A stretch of 64,000 bases of DNA from Niameybacter massiliensis (lineage in GTDB: Bacteria; Bacillota; Clostridia; Lachnospirales; Cellulosilyticaceae). The position numbers and the translations under genes are program-made. Position 1 is the first letter of the stretch, and each line of letters opens with the position of its first letter. Below are positions 17,796 to 27,163 of this stretch, one piece after another. The notes beneath the pieces are model-generated. The model was not told where the DNA came from. It saw only the letters and a program-made list of their open reading frames with translations, and did not search any database. The stretch lies in the NCBI RefSeq assembly GCF_001282685.1, contig NZ_LN875035.1:2032001-2096000 (forward strand). The letters are read 5' to 3'.

Positions 17796-18068
17796 TTATT
17801 TATCATGTCTTACATCTCTTGATACCTTTTCAACACCTTTTGTAATTGCTGCAATCACGTCAATTTCCATTTGTGAACTTAGTAAATGACTTTTAGCGAT
17901 AACTTCACCCTTTTTTGTTGATCCATAATAAGTCGGTAAACTATTTAAAGCAATAGCAGCAATATCCCTTTTACAATAATCACATTTACATATATCTTTA
18001 TATTCATCTAATACACTATTTAATATTAACTCTACAATATCTTCCGTATAATTTTTTATCCCTTCCAT
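17796..18068 (-). CDS. comFB: ComFB-like late competence protein
   Basis: This 90-residue protein matches the ComFB family: NYTEDIVELILNSVL, then CKCDYCKRDIAAIALNSLPTYYGS, with the cysteine cluster that is thought to bind zinc, and a C-terminal VIAAITKGVEKV. In Bacillus, comFB lies in the comF operon but its function is not settled. ComFB-like proteins in some other bacteria have been linked to cyclic-dinucleotide binding. The ATG follows AAGGAGAA. It sits alone between comM and nrdR. Confidence 0.8.
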   Translation of the reverse strand: MEGIKNYTEDIVELILNSVLDEYKDICKCDYCKRDIAAIALNSLPTYYGSTKKGEVIAKSHLLSSQMEIDVIAAITKGVEKVSRDVRHDK

Positions 18069-18202
18069 TAGTTCTCCTTATATTATGTATTTAACAACTA
18101 CCTTCTTAGTATACTAAGAATGACTTAGCATATTTTTTATATTAACCATTACATGATATAACATATTAGATAATAATGCAAATCCTCCCTAATTAGACAC
18201 AA

Positions 18203-18241
18203 ATAAAAAGAGCTATGCATTAAGATGCAATAACTCTTTTT
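18203..18241 (-). terminator. Terminator overlapping the end of nrdR
   Basis: The stem AAAAAGAGTTAT/ATAGCTCTTTTT starts within two bases of the nrdR stop codon and is followed by a T tract on the minus strand. Confidence 0.8.
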
Positions 18242-18701
18242 ATTTGTGCTTTTTCTTTTTAATATTTTCAAGTTCTACTATAAATTCATCAATATCTCTA
18301 AACTTCTTATAGACTGAAGCAAATCTAATATAAGAAACTTCATCTACTTGCTTAAGATACTCCATAGCAATTTCACCTATTTCAGATGAACTTATTTCTT
18401 TTCGTTCAGATGCATAGATTTGGTTTTCGATTTCACTTACCATTGCTTCTATTTGCTCTAAACTAATATGACGCTTATTGCAGGAACGTAAAATACCCTT
18501 GAGTAGTTTATCACGGTCAAAAGTTTCTCTTGTTTGGTTAGATTTAATCACCATAATAGGCATACTTTCAATCTTTTCATACGTGGTAAATCTACGCTCA
18601 CATTTTTCACACTGTCTTCTTCTTCTTATTGACTTATTGTCCTCAGTAGGTCTTGAATTAAGTACTTTAGACATAGCATATCCACAAAAAGGACACTTCA
18701 T
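18240..18701 (-). CDS. nrdR: Transcriptional repressor NrdR
   Basis: The 153-residue protein has the N-terminal zinc ribbon (Cys3, Cys6, Cys31, Cys34; MKCPFCGY and CEKCERRFTTYE) and an ATP-cone domain that reads the ATP/dATP ratio. NrdR represses ribonucleotide reductase genes by binding NrdR boxes. Length and motifs are canonical. The ATG follows AGGAGG. It is downstream of ylmC-sigG-sigE, a common Clostridial neighbourhood. Confidence 0.96.
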   Translation of the reverse strand: MKCPFCGYAMSKVLNSRPTEDNKSIRRRRQCEKCERRFTTYEKIESMPIMVIKSNQTRETFDRDKLLKGILRSCNKRHISLEQIEAMVSEIENQIYASERKEISSSEIGEIAMEYLKQVDEVSYIRFASVYKKFRDIDEFIVELENIKKKKHK

Positions 18702-18758
18702 AGGTTATCCTCCTACACATGTATTATACTTTAACATAACATATGTATCTTATTAAAG

Positions 18759-19019
18759 TCAATATTCATCTGACTTAATTGGCATGCTACCCTGAAGTTC
18801 AACCAGTATAATATCTTCTCCGATTTTCTTAATATTTTCCCAAGGAATTAAATATTCTGTTTCTCGTCCAAATAAGCCCATTACTTTTCCTGGTCCAGGT
18901 ACCACTAATTTTTTAACCTGTCCTGTTGTCCAGTCAATCTCTACGTCACAGATATAACCTAATCTTGCTCCATCTAACGTATTAATAATTTCTTTGTGCT
19001 TCATATCACCTATACGCAT
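18759..19019 (-). CDS. ylmC: YlmC/YmxH family sporulation protein (PRC-barrel)
   Basis: The 86-residue protein is a single PRC-barrel domain: MRIGDMKHKEIINTLDGARLGYICDVEID, then LVVPGPGKVMGLFGRE and YLIPWENIKKIGEDIILVE. YlmC/YmxH proteins are widespread in spore formers, and the gene commonly follows sigG. A molecular function is not established. It lies 23 bp after sigG and probably shares its mRNA. Confidence 0.88.
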   Translation of the reverse strand: MRIGDMKHKEIINTLDGARLGYICDVEIDWTTGQVKKLVVPGPGKVMGLFGRETEYLIPWENIKKIGEDIILVELQGSMPIKSDEY

Positions 19020-19042
19020 TCGCTAATTCCCCCTCTACTCTT

Positions 19043-19816
19043 TTATATATATTTCTTCATATGTTTAAGTGCTGTTTTTTCAAGTCGAGAAACCTGTGCT
19101 TGAGAAATACCAATTTCATCAGCAACTTCCATCTGAGTTTTTCCTGCAAAGAAACGTAAAGTTAAAATATGTTTTTCTCTATTATTAAGACGTTTCATTG
19201 CTTCTTTTAAAGAAATATTTTCGAGCCAAATATCATCTTGACTCTTCTCGTCACTTACTTGATCCATAATATAAAGGGCATCACTTTCATCATGATATAC
19301 AGGTTCAAACAAAGAAATAGGATCTTGTATTGCATCTAATGCAAATACAACATCTTCTTTTGGTATACCAAGTTCTGCAGCAATCTCTTGTATATTTGGT
19401 TCTTTTGCATTTTGTTTTGTAAGTCTTTCTTTTGCCTGTAAAGCTTTATAAGCCGTATCTCTTAATGAACGACTAACGCGAATAGAGTTGTTATCTCTTA
19501 AATAACGTCTGATTTCCCCTATAATCATAGGTACTGCATACGTGGAAAATTTAACATTTTGTGTAACATCAAAGTTATCAATTGCTTTAATGAGCCCAAT
19601 ACAACCGACCTGGAAGAGGTCGTCAACATGCTCTCCCCTGTTGTTAAAACGTTGAATCACACTGAGTACTAGTCTTAAATTTCCGTAAATATACTCTTCC
19701 CTAGCGTGTAAATCACCTTCTTCAATGAGTTTAAAAAGGATTTCTTTCTTTTCATTGGAAAGGATGGGTAATTTTGCTGTGTTTACACCACAGATTTCTA
19801 CTTTATTAATAGCCAT
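19043..19816 (-). CDS. sigG: RNA polymerase sporulation sigma factor SigG
   Basis: This 257-residue sigma-70 family protein begins MAINKVEICGVNTAKLP, as in SigG, and has regions 2 (NLRLVLSVIQRF, DLFQVGCIGLIKAIDNFD, FSTYAVPMIIGEIRRYLRD), 3 and 4 (EVADEIGISQAQVSRLE). It directs late forespore transcription. It lies 83 bp downstream of sigE, as in Bacillus; the gap has an AGGAGG binding site but no clear masking hairpin like that described for Bacillus sigG. Confidence 0.95.
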   Translation of the reverse strand: MAINKVEICGVNTAKLPILSNEKKEILFKLIEEGDLHAREEYIYGNLRLVLSVIQRFNNRGEHVDDLFQVGCIGLIKAIDNFDVTQNVKFSTYAVPMIIGEIRRYLRDNNSIRVSRSLRDTAYKALQAKERLTKQNAKEPNIQEIAAELGIPKEDVVFALDAIQDPISLFEPVYHDESDALYIMDQVSDEKSQDDIWLENISLKEAMKRLNNREKHILTLRFFAGKTQMEVADEIGISQAQVSRLEKTALKHMKKYI

Positions 19817-19899
19817 GCAGATTCCTCCTAGTCATACCATTAAGTATTACATAAGCATATAAATAAGCATTTCCATCCCATATTATTTTATTCATCCAA

Positions 19900-20649
19900 T
19901 TAACTCATTCTAGTTATTTCCTTTTTTAATCTGGATATAATCTTCTTTTCTAATCTTGATATATAAGATTGAGAAATTCCCAGTAAATCAGCAACTTCTT
20001 TCTGTGTCTTTTCTTTACCTTGAGTATTAAATCCAAATCTAAGTTCAACAATTTCACGTTCTCTAGAGGATAACTTCTCTAGTGCCTGCTTTAAAAGCGC
20101 CTTATCTACTTCATCTTCAATATTACGATAAATAATATCTGATTCCGTTCCCAGAATATCTGATAACAGCAGTTCATTTCCATCCCAATCTACATTAAGC
20201 GGTTCATCAATAGAAATTTCTATTTTTAATTTATTGGTACGACGTAAATACATTAAAATTTCATTTTCAATACACCTTGATGCATAAGTTGCTAACTTAA
20301 TTTTCTTTTCAGGATTGAAAGTATTAATTGCTTTAATAAGACCAATAGTTCCTATAGATATTAAATCTTCCATACCAATACCTGTATTTTCAAATTTTCT
20401 AGCTATGTATACAACAAGTCTTAAATTTCTTTCTATGAGTACATTTTTAACATGCCCTAAAGTTTTTAAATCATCTTTGTATTTAGTAATACACATTACT
20501 AAGGATTCTTCTTCTTCTTTTGTAAGAGGTGGTGGTAAAACTTCACTTCCTCCAATATAGTGAACAGGTTGTTTTCTACTTATTATAAACCGTCCAATTA
20601 TCTTATTTATCCAACCTTTACATTTTGTTAAAAACTTATTCCAAATCAT
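19900..20649 (-). CDS. sigE: RNA polymerase sporulation sigma factor SigE (pro-sigma-E)
   Basis: The 249-residue protein has a hydrophobic/basic pro-sequence at the N-terminus ([18 protein letters not shown]) that is cleaved by SpoIIGA, then regions 2 ([37 protein letters not shown]), 3 and 4 ([20 protein letters not shown]). It drives the first mother-cell programme. It is 11 bp downstream of its protease gene spoIIGA. Confidence 0.96.
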   Translation of the reverse strand: MIWNKFLTKCKGWINKIIGRFIISRKQPVHYIGGSEVLPPPLTKEEEESLVMCITKYKDDLKTLGHVKNVLIERNLRLVVYIARKFENTGIGMEDLISIGTIGLIKAINTFNPEKKIKLATYASRCIENEILMYLRRTNKLKIEISIDEPLNVDWDGNELLLSDILGTESDIIYRNIEDEVDKALLKQALEKLSSREREIVELRFGFNTQGKEKTQKEVADLLGISQSYISRLEKKIISRLKKEITRMS

Positions 20650-20660
20650 TTTCTGCCCCC

Positions 20661-21533
20661 TTAAGATACCATCATATAATCAGGATGAATCAATGCTTTA
20701 TAATCTTGTCCTCCAAAAAGTTCGTGAGATACAATACCTACTACACAATGATCTAATGTCTTTTGAAACATCCCCTTTTCCAAAATAATTTTTTCCATCA
20801 TAAAGCCTACTAAGATATCTGATTTACAGCCCACACTTTCATAAGGAATGAGATATACTTTTTCATGTCCTCTCTTTTCTAACAAGCCTTCTATGCCTTG
20901 TGTCTGGTATATCTGTATCAATTCTTTTTCTTTTGTAGATAAGAGTTCACTCGCTGCCTCATAAGTCATTACTGTAACAGGTTTATGGGTTGTAAGTGTA
21001 TAGAGACAGTTTCCTGAATCTAAAAATCCATTTACACAGATTTGCTTTCCCTTATGGCTAAGTGTCATTATATATTCAAAATGTGGCATTATAAATCGCC
21101 TTCTAATATAAGCACTCATGCCATATAACATCATCAAAACTAATGTACCTATTCCTAAGACAAGTACAAGAGATAAGTTTTGATCTTTACCTTGACTTAG
21201 AAACATATAGTAACCATTCCAAATCGCTCCGCCTATCAAAAAAGAAGCAAAATGACATGCAATAAAAGTTTTGAAAAATTCCTTATAGTTTTTTACCTTA
21301 TATATAATCACAATAGGTATAATAGGAATTAAAAAATCATAAATATAAAATGGTAGTTGACTAAGTATGGGTACCAAGATACTTAAACAATAAAGTAATG
21401 CTGCGATAAAACCTCCTACTAGAAAGCGTATTTTAGAAGGAGATTTATTTAGGAAGATAGCAGCACTCATAAAGATCATGCAATCCATTACAAAATTAAC
21501 TATAAATAACACATCTAAATATATAACTTGCAA
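20661..21533 (-). CDS. spoIIGA: Sigma-E processing peptidase SpoIIGA
   Basis: The N-terminal half contains five predicted membrane segments (from [19 protein letters not shown] to about residue 140). The C-terminal half is an aspartic-protease-like domain with the catalytic motif LDSGN (Asp172). It removes the SigE pro-peptide after a signal from the forespore. The start codon appears to be TTG at 21533, seven bases after AAGGAGG. The 290-residue length fits the family, and the gene precedes sigE. Confidence 0.95.
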   Translation of the reverse strand: MQVIYLDVLFIVNFVMDCMIFMSAAIFLNKSPSKIRFLVGGFIAALLYCLSILVPILSQLPFYIYDFLIPIIPIVIIYKVKNYKEFFKTFIACHFASFLIGGAIWNGYYMFLSQGKDQNLSLVLVLGIGTLVLMMLYGMSAYIRRRFIMPHFEYIMTLSHKGKQICVNGFLDSGNCLYTLTTHKPVTVMTYEAASELLSTKEKELIQIYQTQGIEGLLEKRGHEKVYLIPYESVGCKSDILVGFMMEKIILEKGMFQKTLDHCVVGIVSHELFGGQDYKALIHPDYMMVS

Positions 21534-21555
21534 GACCCTCCCTCCTTACAGCACT

Positions 21556-21588
21556 ATTGTATAGTATTCCCCTTACAAATTTTGTAAA
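21556..21588 (-). promoter_or_regulatory. Candidate spoIIG promoter with long spacer and Spo0A-box-like sequence
   Basis: On the minus strand TTTACA (21583-21588) and TACAAT (21556-21561) are separated by 21 bp. The Bacillus spoIIG promoter is known for a 22-bp spacer activated by Spo0A. On the opposite strand TTTGTAAAA (21581-21589), one mismatch from TTTGTCRAA, overlaps the -35, as a 0A box does in Bacillus. Confidence 0.4.
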
Positions 21589-21603
21589 AACAAAGAAAAG
21601 TAT

Positions 21604-21632
21604 AAAAAAAAGATACGACAATTATCGTATCT
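21604..21632 (-). terminator. Rho-independent terminator after ftsZ
   Basis: AGATACGATAAT pairs with ATTGTCGTATCT with few mismatches and is followed by a T run on the minus strand. It separates ftsZ from the spoIIG operon. Confidence 0.88.
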
Positions 21633-21642
21633 TTTTTCGTGA

Positions 21643-22758
21643 TTATCTAGATCTTCTTAAGAAGTGTGGAATTTCCACTTGAACTTCTTGTGTTCTACCA
21701 TATTCTTCTCTTCTAGCTGGAGCTGGTTCTTCTGCTCTTACACGTTGAACTGGTGCTTCTTCAGCTTGTTTTGGTTGTTCAAAACGTTGAGGAATAATTT
21801 CTTTATTGTGGAAATCTGTTGCAATAACAGTAATGATAATTTCATCACCAAGTTCTTCATTAATAGATGTACCAAAGATGATTTCTGCATCTGGGTCAAC
21901 ACATTCACAAATAAGGTTTGCTCCCATATTTGCTTCCATAAGGCCAAGTGATTCACCACCTGCCATGTTGATAAGTACACATCTTGCACCGTCAATTGTT
22001 GTATCAAGAAGTGGACTGCTAATTGCTTGTTTGATCGCTTCTTCAGCACGATTTTCACCTGAAGCACGACCAATACCCATATGGGCAACACCTTTGTTAT
22101 TCATAATTGTGCGTACATCGGCAAAGTCAAGGTTGATAACACCTGGATTTGAAATAAGGTCTGCAATACCTTGTACACCTTGTTGAAGTACATCATCCGC
22201 CTTGCTAAAAGCTTCAAGCATTGTTGTTTTCTTATCAATAACTTGAAGAATTTTATCATTTGGAATAATTACAAGTGTATCAACTGATTTTTTAAGTTCT
22301 TCAATACCTTTTTCAGCATTGAGCATACGTTTTCTACCTTCAAAACCAAAAGGTTTTGTTACAACACCTACAGTTAAGATCCCTTGTTCTTTTGCTATAC
22401 TTGCAATAACTGGTGCAGCACCTGTACCTGTACCACCACCCATACCAGCTGTAATAAAGAGCATATCTGTTCCTTTAATAGCTTGGATAATTTCTTCACG
22501 GCTTTCTTCGGCTGATTTTGTTCCTATTTCTGGATTAGCACCTGCACCTAATCCTCTTGTCATTTTCTCACCGATTTGAATTTTTGTTGGTGCTTGAGAA
22601 CGTGCTAACGCTTGATGATCTGTATTAATTGTAATAAAGTCTACACTTGCAAGACCTTTTTCGATCATTCTATCTACAGCATTGTTACCACCGCCACCAA
22701 CACCTATTACTTTAATTTGCGCCCCTTGGCATTCATTTTCCATACAAAATTCGAGCAC
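21643..22758 (-). CDS. ftsZ: Cell division GTPase FtsZ
   Basis: The 371-residue tubulin homologue has the nucleotide motif [12 protein letters not shown], the signature GGGTGTG (107-113), the T7 catalytic loop NLDFADVR, and a C-terminal conserved peptide ([10 protein letters not shown]) after a linker rich in Glu/Ala. It polymerises into the division ring. The start is GTG at 22758, giving MLEF as in Bacillus FtsZ, six bases after GGGGGAG. No ftsA precedes it; ftsQ does. Confidence 0.97.
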   Translation of the reverse strand: MLEFCMENECQGAQIKVIGVGGGGNNAVDRMIEKGLASVDFITINTDHQALARSQAPTKIQIGEKMTRGLGAGANPEIGTKSAEESREEIIQAIKGTDMLFITAGMGGGTGTGAAPVIASIAKEQGILTVGVVTKPFGFEGRKRMLNAEKGIEELKKSVDTLVIIPNDKILQVIDKKTTMLEAFSKADDVLQQGVQGIADLISNPGVINLDFADVRTIMNNKGVAHMGIGRASGENRAEEAIKQAISSPLLDTTIDGARCVLINMAGGESLGLMEANMGANLICECVDPDAEIIFGTSINEELGDEIIITVIATDFHNKEIIPQRFEQPKQAEEAPVQRVRAEEPAPARREEYGRTQEVQVEIPHFLRRSR

Positions 22759-22839
22759 AACTGACTCCCCCTCTGCTAATTTCTCTTCACTATATTAAGG
22801 TTCAATATAATTCAACTTTATGTAGGATAAAAAGTCGTA

Positions 22840-23559
22840 TTAGTCTAATGGTGTAAGTACAGCTTGTCCATGTGCGATAGATGTTAAATCTAATATACCC
22901 ATAGAATACCCATCATTTACCTTTACTAACCATTTTACCTTTTTGTCAAAATCTCTGATATTACCAATTATAACATCTAATTTATCAACATACAAGTGGA
23001 TTTCTTCTAGATTTGAAAGGTCTATGCTCGTTACCTTCTCTGTAAAACCATATTTATCCAATACACCCATCATTTCATTCATAGTACTGACCTTTTCTGC
23101 ATTCTCTGTACCTAGTTTTTCCCCTAACACAAAGTACTCAAATTGTAACCCTTCTAACACTGGAAGCTTAAGTCTTTTTTCTTTACTTTGTTCTAAAACA
23201 GTCCCATCTCCGTTAATACATAAATAACTATCATGAAAAGCTACATAACCTAATGGTCTTTTTTCATTCACTTCTACTCTAAGTGTATTCGGAAATTGAT
23301 ATTTTACATTTGCATGTTCTATAAAAGGTAAGCCTTCAATAGCTTTTTTTGCATCCTTTGTATCAATACTTAAAGGATGCATCCCTTTATCCAGTGCCGC
23401 TACCTTTAAAATTTCATTTCCATTATAATAATAGTTTCCAACAAGCTCAATCTCTTGAATATACCATACTGGTAAAAAGAGAATAATAACTACAAATAAT
23501 ATAATTGCTCCAATGCCATAAAGCCATTTAGTAAATTCTACTGTCTTATATTTCTTCAT
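22840..23559 (-). CDS. ftsQ: Cell division protein FtsQ/DivIB
   Basis: This 239-residue protein has a short cytoplasmic tail, one transmembrane helix (about 13-32) and an extracellular POTRA domain beginning IQEIELVGNYYYNGNEI, followed by the FtsQ-type beta domain. It joins FtsL and DivIC in the divisome and regulates septal wall synthesis. The ATG follows GAGGAGGG. It sits between ftsW and ftsZ. Confidence 0.9.
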   Translation of the reverse strand: MKKYKTVEFTKWLYGIGAIILFVVIILFLPVWYIQEIELVGNYYYNGNEILKVAALDKGMHPLSIDTKDAKKAIEGLPFIEHANVKYQFPNTLRVEVNEKRPLGYVAFHDSYLCINGDGTVLEQSKEKRLKLPVLEGLQFEYFVLGEKLGTENAEKVSTMNEMMGVLDKYGFTEKVTSIDLSNLEEIHLYVDKLDVIIGNIRDFDKKVKWLVKVNDGYSMGILDLTSIAHGQAVLTPLD

Positions 23560-23591
23560 AAGTCCCTCCTCTACTTATCTTAAGTTTTTTT

Positions 23592-23633
23592 AAAGGGGTT
23601 GTTCCACTATAAAACTAGTGTAACAACCCCTTT
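23592..23633 (-). terminator. Long hairpin between ftsW and ftsQ, possible weak terminator
   Basis: AAAGGGGTTGTT pairs with AACAACCCCTTT, and CACTA/TAGTG extends the stem beyond one mismatch. There is no long T tract on the minus side, so it may attenuate or protect mRNA rather than terminate. It lies where many relatives carry murG. Confidence 0.5.
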
Positions 23634-23639
23634 ATTTAC

Positions 23640-24830
23640 TTACTCTTTCGGTTTGCCAATCGCTGACGTTCTCGATATATTAACCAAGATCCCTAAAGAT
23701 CCTAATAAAATCAAAAGAGCTGTACCACCATAGCTGACCATGGGCAGCTGCATCCCTGTTGTTGGTACGGTATTTGTATTTACGGCTACGTTAATGAGTA
23801 CTTGTACAGCAATCATTCCTGATATGCCTGTTGCAACAAGTGCACCAAAGAAATCCTGCGCATGTGCTGCAATACTAAATCCTCTTAAAACGAGTACACC
23901 ATATGCAAGTAAAAGTAATGCCGCACCTACAAGTCCTAATTCTTCACAGATAACTGCAAAGATAATATCATTGTGAGGCTCTGGTATAAAGCCTAGCTTT
24001 TGGATGCCTTGCCCAAGCCCTGTTCCAAAGAGTCCACCTGAACCAATAGCATAAAGGGACTGAATTGGCTGATAGCCCCCTCCTACGGGATCGATCCATG
24101 GATCTTGCCAAATACGTATACGTGCAAGACGATAAGGTGCTAAAATCTCACCTAATGGTCCTTCAAACTGTACGTTATTTACGGCTATGTAATATACTGC
24201 AAATACCACTACGGTACCTACTATAACTAACGCTATGTAATACCACCATTTAGGCGTTGAGATGAAAATAATTAAAAAACCTACAAAAGCAATAACAATT
24301 GCAGAACTTAAGTTTTCTTTTGCAACAAGTAATGCCGGAATACCTACAAGTGCAAATGCACCAATAACATAACTCAATTGATCCATCTTCTTACGGTATT
24401 TCATAATATAAGTCGCAAGCATAATAATAACCGCAATCTTAACAATCTCTGAAGGTTGGAATTGAATTGGTCCAAGGTTAATCCATCTAGAGGAACCATT
24501 AACCTCTGTACCAAATACATAGGCACATCCTACTAAAATCATAGACACCACATAAAGTATACTTGCTAACTTAATATTAGCTAACATACGATAGTTGAAG
24601 AAATAGGTTACAAACATCATAGCTCCTATCCCTACAATTCCAAAGATTAATTGCTTTTTAGCAAAATGAAATGCATCTCCAAAGTTTGTCATTCCATGGT
24701 AGTGACTGGCACTATAAACCATAACCACTCCAAATCCTACAATGAGCACAATCATTGCAATAAGTAAATAGTCCGGTGAATGCTTGACCGGTGGCTTTTT
24801 TCTTTTGGTAAGTGCTTTAGATGTTTCCAT
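23640..24830 (-). CDS. ftsW: SEDS glycosyltransferase FtsW/SpoVE
   Basis: The 396-residue polytopic protein shows SEDS family signatures: GVVMVYSAS, WINLGPIQFQPSEIVKIA, GGGYQPIQSLYAIGSGGLFGTGLGQG and PEPHNDIIFAVICEELG near the end. It polymerises lipid II into glycan strands together with a class B PBP. Its position after murD matches Bacillus spoVE, so a role in sporulation cortex, in division or in both is possible. The start overlaps an AAGGGTG site right after murD. Confidence 0.94.
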   Translation of the reverse strand: METSKALTKRKKPPVKHSPDYLLIAMIVLIVGFGVVMVYSASHYHGMTNFGDAFHFAKKQLIFGIVGIGAMMFVTYFFNYRMLANIKLASILYVVSMILVGCAYVFGTEVNGSSRWINLGPIQFQPSEIVKIAVIIMLATYIMKYRKKMDQLSYVIGAFALVGIPALLVAKENLSSAIVIAFVGFLIIFISTPKWWYYIALVIVGTVVVFAVYYIAVNNVQFEGPLGEILAPYRLARIRIWQDPWIDPVGGGYQPIQSLYAIGSGGLFGTGLGQGIQKLGFIPEPHNDIIFAVICEELGLVGAALLLLAYGVLVLRGFSIAAHAQDFFGALVATGISGMIAVQVLINVAVNTNTVPTTGMQLPMVSYGGTALLILLGSLGILVNISRTSAIGKPKE

Positions 24831-24835
24831 TTACA

Positions 24836-26197
24836 TCACCCTTCCAAATGATTCACTATTTCTTTAAATAAATCTCCTCTTTGTTCGTAACTTTCAAACA
24901 TATCCCAACTTGCGCAAGCTGGTGATAAAAGGACACATTCTTCTTTTTGTGCTTCGCTATAAGCCGCTTTAATCGCTTGTGCAAAAGTTTCATATGCTTC
25001 ATAAGCTATGAAACCTTGTTTGTTACACTCATCTATAATTTGGTCTTTACATTCACCAATTACGTAAAGCTTCTTAACACGTCCATCAAAAAGTTTTACC
25101 CACTCTTCGAAGGAAATCTTTTTATCCATTCCTCCACCAAGTAAGTGAATTGGCTTACTCATTCCTAAAAGACCACGTATAGCAGCATCTACATTAGTTG
25201 CTTTTGAGTCATTGTAATAATCTACACCTTTTTTAGTACACACATATTCCAAACGATGTTCTACACCCATGAAGCATTTAAGTTCATCTATGATAATAGA
25301 ACGTGGTACTCCAAAAGCTGTACATATTGCAATCGCCGCTAGGGCATTTTCTATATTATGCGCCCCAACAATTTTTAATTCTGATACTGCACAAATTCTT
25401 TCAGTTTGTTGCCCAATATTTTCATAAAGTGCATCTGCTTCTTTATAAGCCCCTTGTGCTGTTTGCACATCACTATTGAAGGTAATCACATTTGAAGGTG
25501 CAAGTTTTTTTGCCTCTTCAAAATAAGGATCTTTTTCATTTAATACAATAGTATCTGCCACCGTCTGATTTTTGAATACATCATACTTGGCCTGACAGTA
25601 GTTCTCCATTGTTTTATGTCTATTTAAATGATCTGGTGTAATATTTAAGATAGCAGCCACTTTAGGATGAAAAGTTTTGGTTGTTTCTAATTGAAAACTA
25701 CTTACTTCCGCTACAACAATTCCATCTTCCGGAATATCTAGTACATCTTCACTAAAAGCTCTACCAATATTACCAACCACATAGGTATGTTTGTTATAAG
25801 CTTTCATTATTTCACCAACAAGTGTTGTTGTTGTTGTTTTTCCATTTGTACCTGTAATAGCTACAATAGGTGCTTTACAAAAAGTTGAAGCATATTCTAA
25901 TTCACCTATAATGTTTTTACCCCTATTTCTTGCTTCTTCCAAGAATGGTAGATCAGTTGGCACTCCTGGGCTTAAAATAATAAGATCATAATCTAAGAGT
26001 GATATATTTTCATCCAATTTAAATTGAATGCCCATTGCTCTTAAATCATCAATATCTTGTTGTACGTCTTGGTGGAAATTGCTATATGCCTTTTGGTCAT
26101 AAACGGTCACTTCACATCCATTACGTTTTGCAAGCTTGCTTGCTGCAAGACCACTTCTTGCGCACCCCACAATAATTACATTTTTATTTTCCATCAT
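24836..26197 (-). CDS. murD: UDP-N-acetylmuramoyl-L-alanine--D-glutamate ligase
   Basis: This 453-residue Mur ligase has an N-terminal Rossmann domain (VIIVGCARSGLAAS), the ATP-binding GTNGKTTTT (116-124), a central domain with NITPDHLNRH and a C-terminal domain (LLGGGMDK, LSPACASWDMFESYEQRG). It adds D-Glu to UDP-MurNAc-L-Ala in the cytoplasm. It is directly followed by ftsW and preceded by mraY. Confidence 0.97.
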   Translation of the reverse strand: MMENKNVIIVGCARSGLAASKLAKRNGCEVTVYDQKAYSNFHQDVQQDIDDLRAMGIQFKLDENISLLDYDLIILSPGVPTDLPFLEEARNRGKNIIGELEYASTFCKAPIVAITGTNGKTTTTTLVGEIMKAYNKHTYVVGNIGRAFSEDVLDIPEDGIVVAEVSSFQLETTKTFHPKVAAILNITPDHLNRHKTMENYCQAKYDVFKNQTVADTIVLNEKDPYFEEAKKLAPSNVITFNSDVQTAQGAYKEADALYENIGQQTERICAVSELKIVGAHNIENALAAIAICTAFGVPRSIIIDELKCFMGVEHRLEYVCTKKGVDYYNDSKATNVDAAIRGLLGMSKPIHLLGGGMDKKISFEEWVKLFDGRVKKLYVIGECKDQIIDECNKQGFIAYEAYETFAQAIKAAYSEAQKEECVLLSPACASWDMFESYEQRGDLFKEIVNHLEG

Positions 26198-26209
26198 CTA
26201 TGCCCCCTA

Positions 26210-27163
26210 TTATAGTGCAATTAAACCAATTAAACATAACATAGCTGTAATAATAGAAAAAACTGTTACAACCTTTGTTTCTGGCCAACCTGATAACTCA
26301 AAATGGTGGTGAATTGGTGCCATTTTGAAGAAACGTTTTTTAGTTTTCTTGAAGTAAGCCACTTGAATAATAACAGATAAGTTTTCAATTACGTAGATGA
26401 GTCCTACAATTAAAATAAAGAGTGGCATTTTCATAACAAAAGCCGTTGCAACAACAAAGCCTCCTAAAGCTAATGAACCCGTATCACCCATAAATACTTT
26501 TGCCGGATACGTATTAAAGAGTAAGAAGCCAAGTAAGCTTCCTACTGCTGCTCCTGCAATAGGTGTCACTTCACTCAATGTAACAAATGCTACTGCTGCA
26601 AAGAATGTCGCTACAAGAACAGTAACACTTGATGCTAGACCATCTAATCCATCTGTTAGGTTAACCGCATTAACTACTGCAATGACACCTACAATAAGAA
26701 GTGGCCAATATAAAATACCAACATCTAACATACGTCCATTTGTAAAGGGTAATAAAATTTGAGTGTCTATACCTACATAGAAGTATAATAAGTATGCAAA
26801 AATAAAAGTTACTGCAAGCTGACCTATAATTTTCTGCATAGGTGTAAGACCTAAAGAACGCTTTTTAACAATTTTGATGTAGTCATCTAAAAAACCAATA
26901 AATCCAAACCCAAGTGTAACAAACAAAATAGTTTGTAATGATTTGTTACCACTTATGAAAAGTAAACTTGTAAGTGTCATACTTATCAAAATAATGATTC
27001 CACCCATTGTTGGTGTACCTGATTTTTTAAGATGAGTACTCGGTCCATCATCTCGTACATTTTGCCCAAATTTCAGTCGTTTTAAAAACGGAATGACAAA
27101 TGGACTGATAACGATGTTTAATAAAAATGCAATAATAACTGCATAAAAAACTTGATTATTCAT
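26210..27163 (-). CDS. mraY: Phospho-N-acetylmuramoyl-pentapeptide transferase
   Basis: The 317-residue integral membrane enzyme has about ten helices and the family motifs DDGPSTHLKKSGTPTMGG, LGFIGFLDDYIKI, NLTDGLDGLA and FMGDTGSLALGG, and ends with the MAPIHHHFE motif near the C-terminus. It makes lipid I from UDP-MurNAc-pentapeptide and undecaprenyl phosphate. I take the ATG at 27163 because AAAGGTGA is well spaced from it; an ATG two codons upstream is too close. It overlaps the end of murF by 8 bp. Confidence 0.96.
   Translation of the reverse strand: MNNQVFYAVIIAFLLNIVISPFVIPFLKRLKFGQNVRDDGPSTHLKKSGTPTMGGIIILISMTLTSLLFISGNKSLQTILFVTLGFGFIGFLDDYIKIVKKRSLGLTPMQKIIGQLAVTFIFAYLLYFYVGIDTQILLPFTNGRMLDVGILYWPLLIVGVIAVVNAVNLTDGLDGLASSVTVLVATFFAAVAFVTLSEVTPIAGAAVGSLLGFLLFNTYPAKVFMGDTGSLALGGFVVATAFVMKMPLFILIVGLIYVIENLSVIIQVAYFKKTKKRFFKMAPIHHHFELSGWPETKVVTVFSIITAMLCLIGLIAL

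Noticed and set aside
19817-19899. A masking hairpin upstream of sigG like that described in Bacillus
   Set aside because: No sequence complementary to the AGGAGG site occurs in the 83-bp gap.
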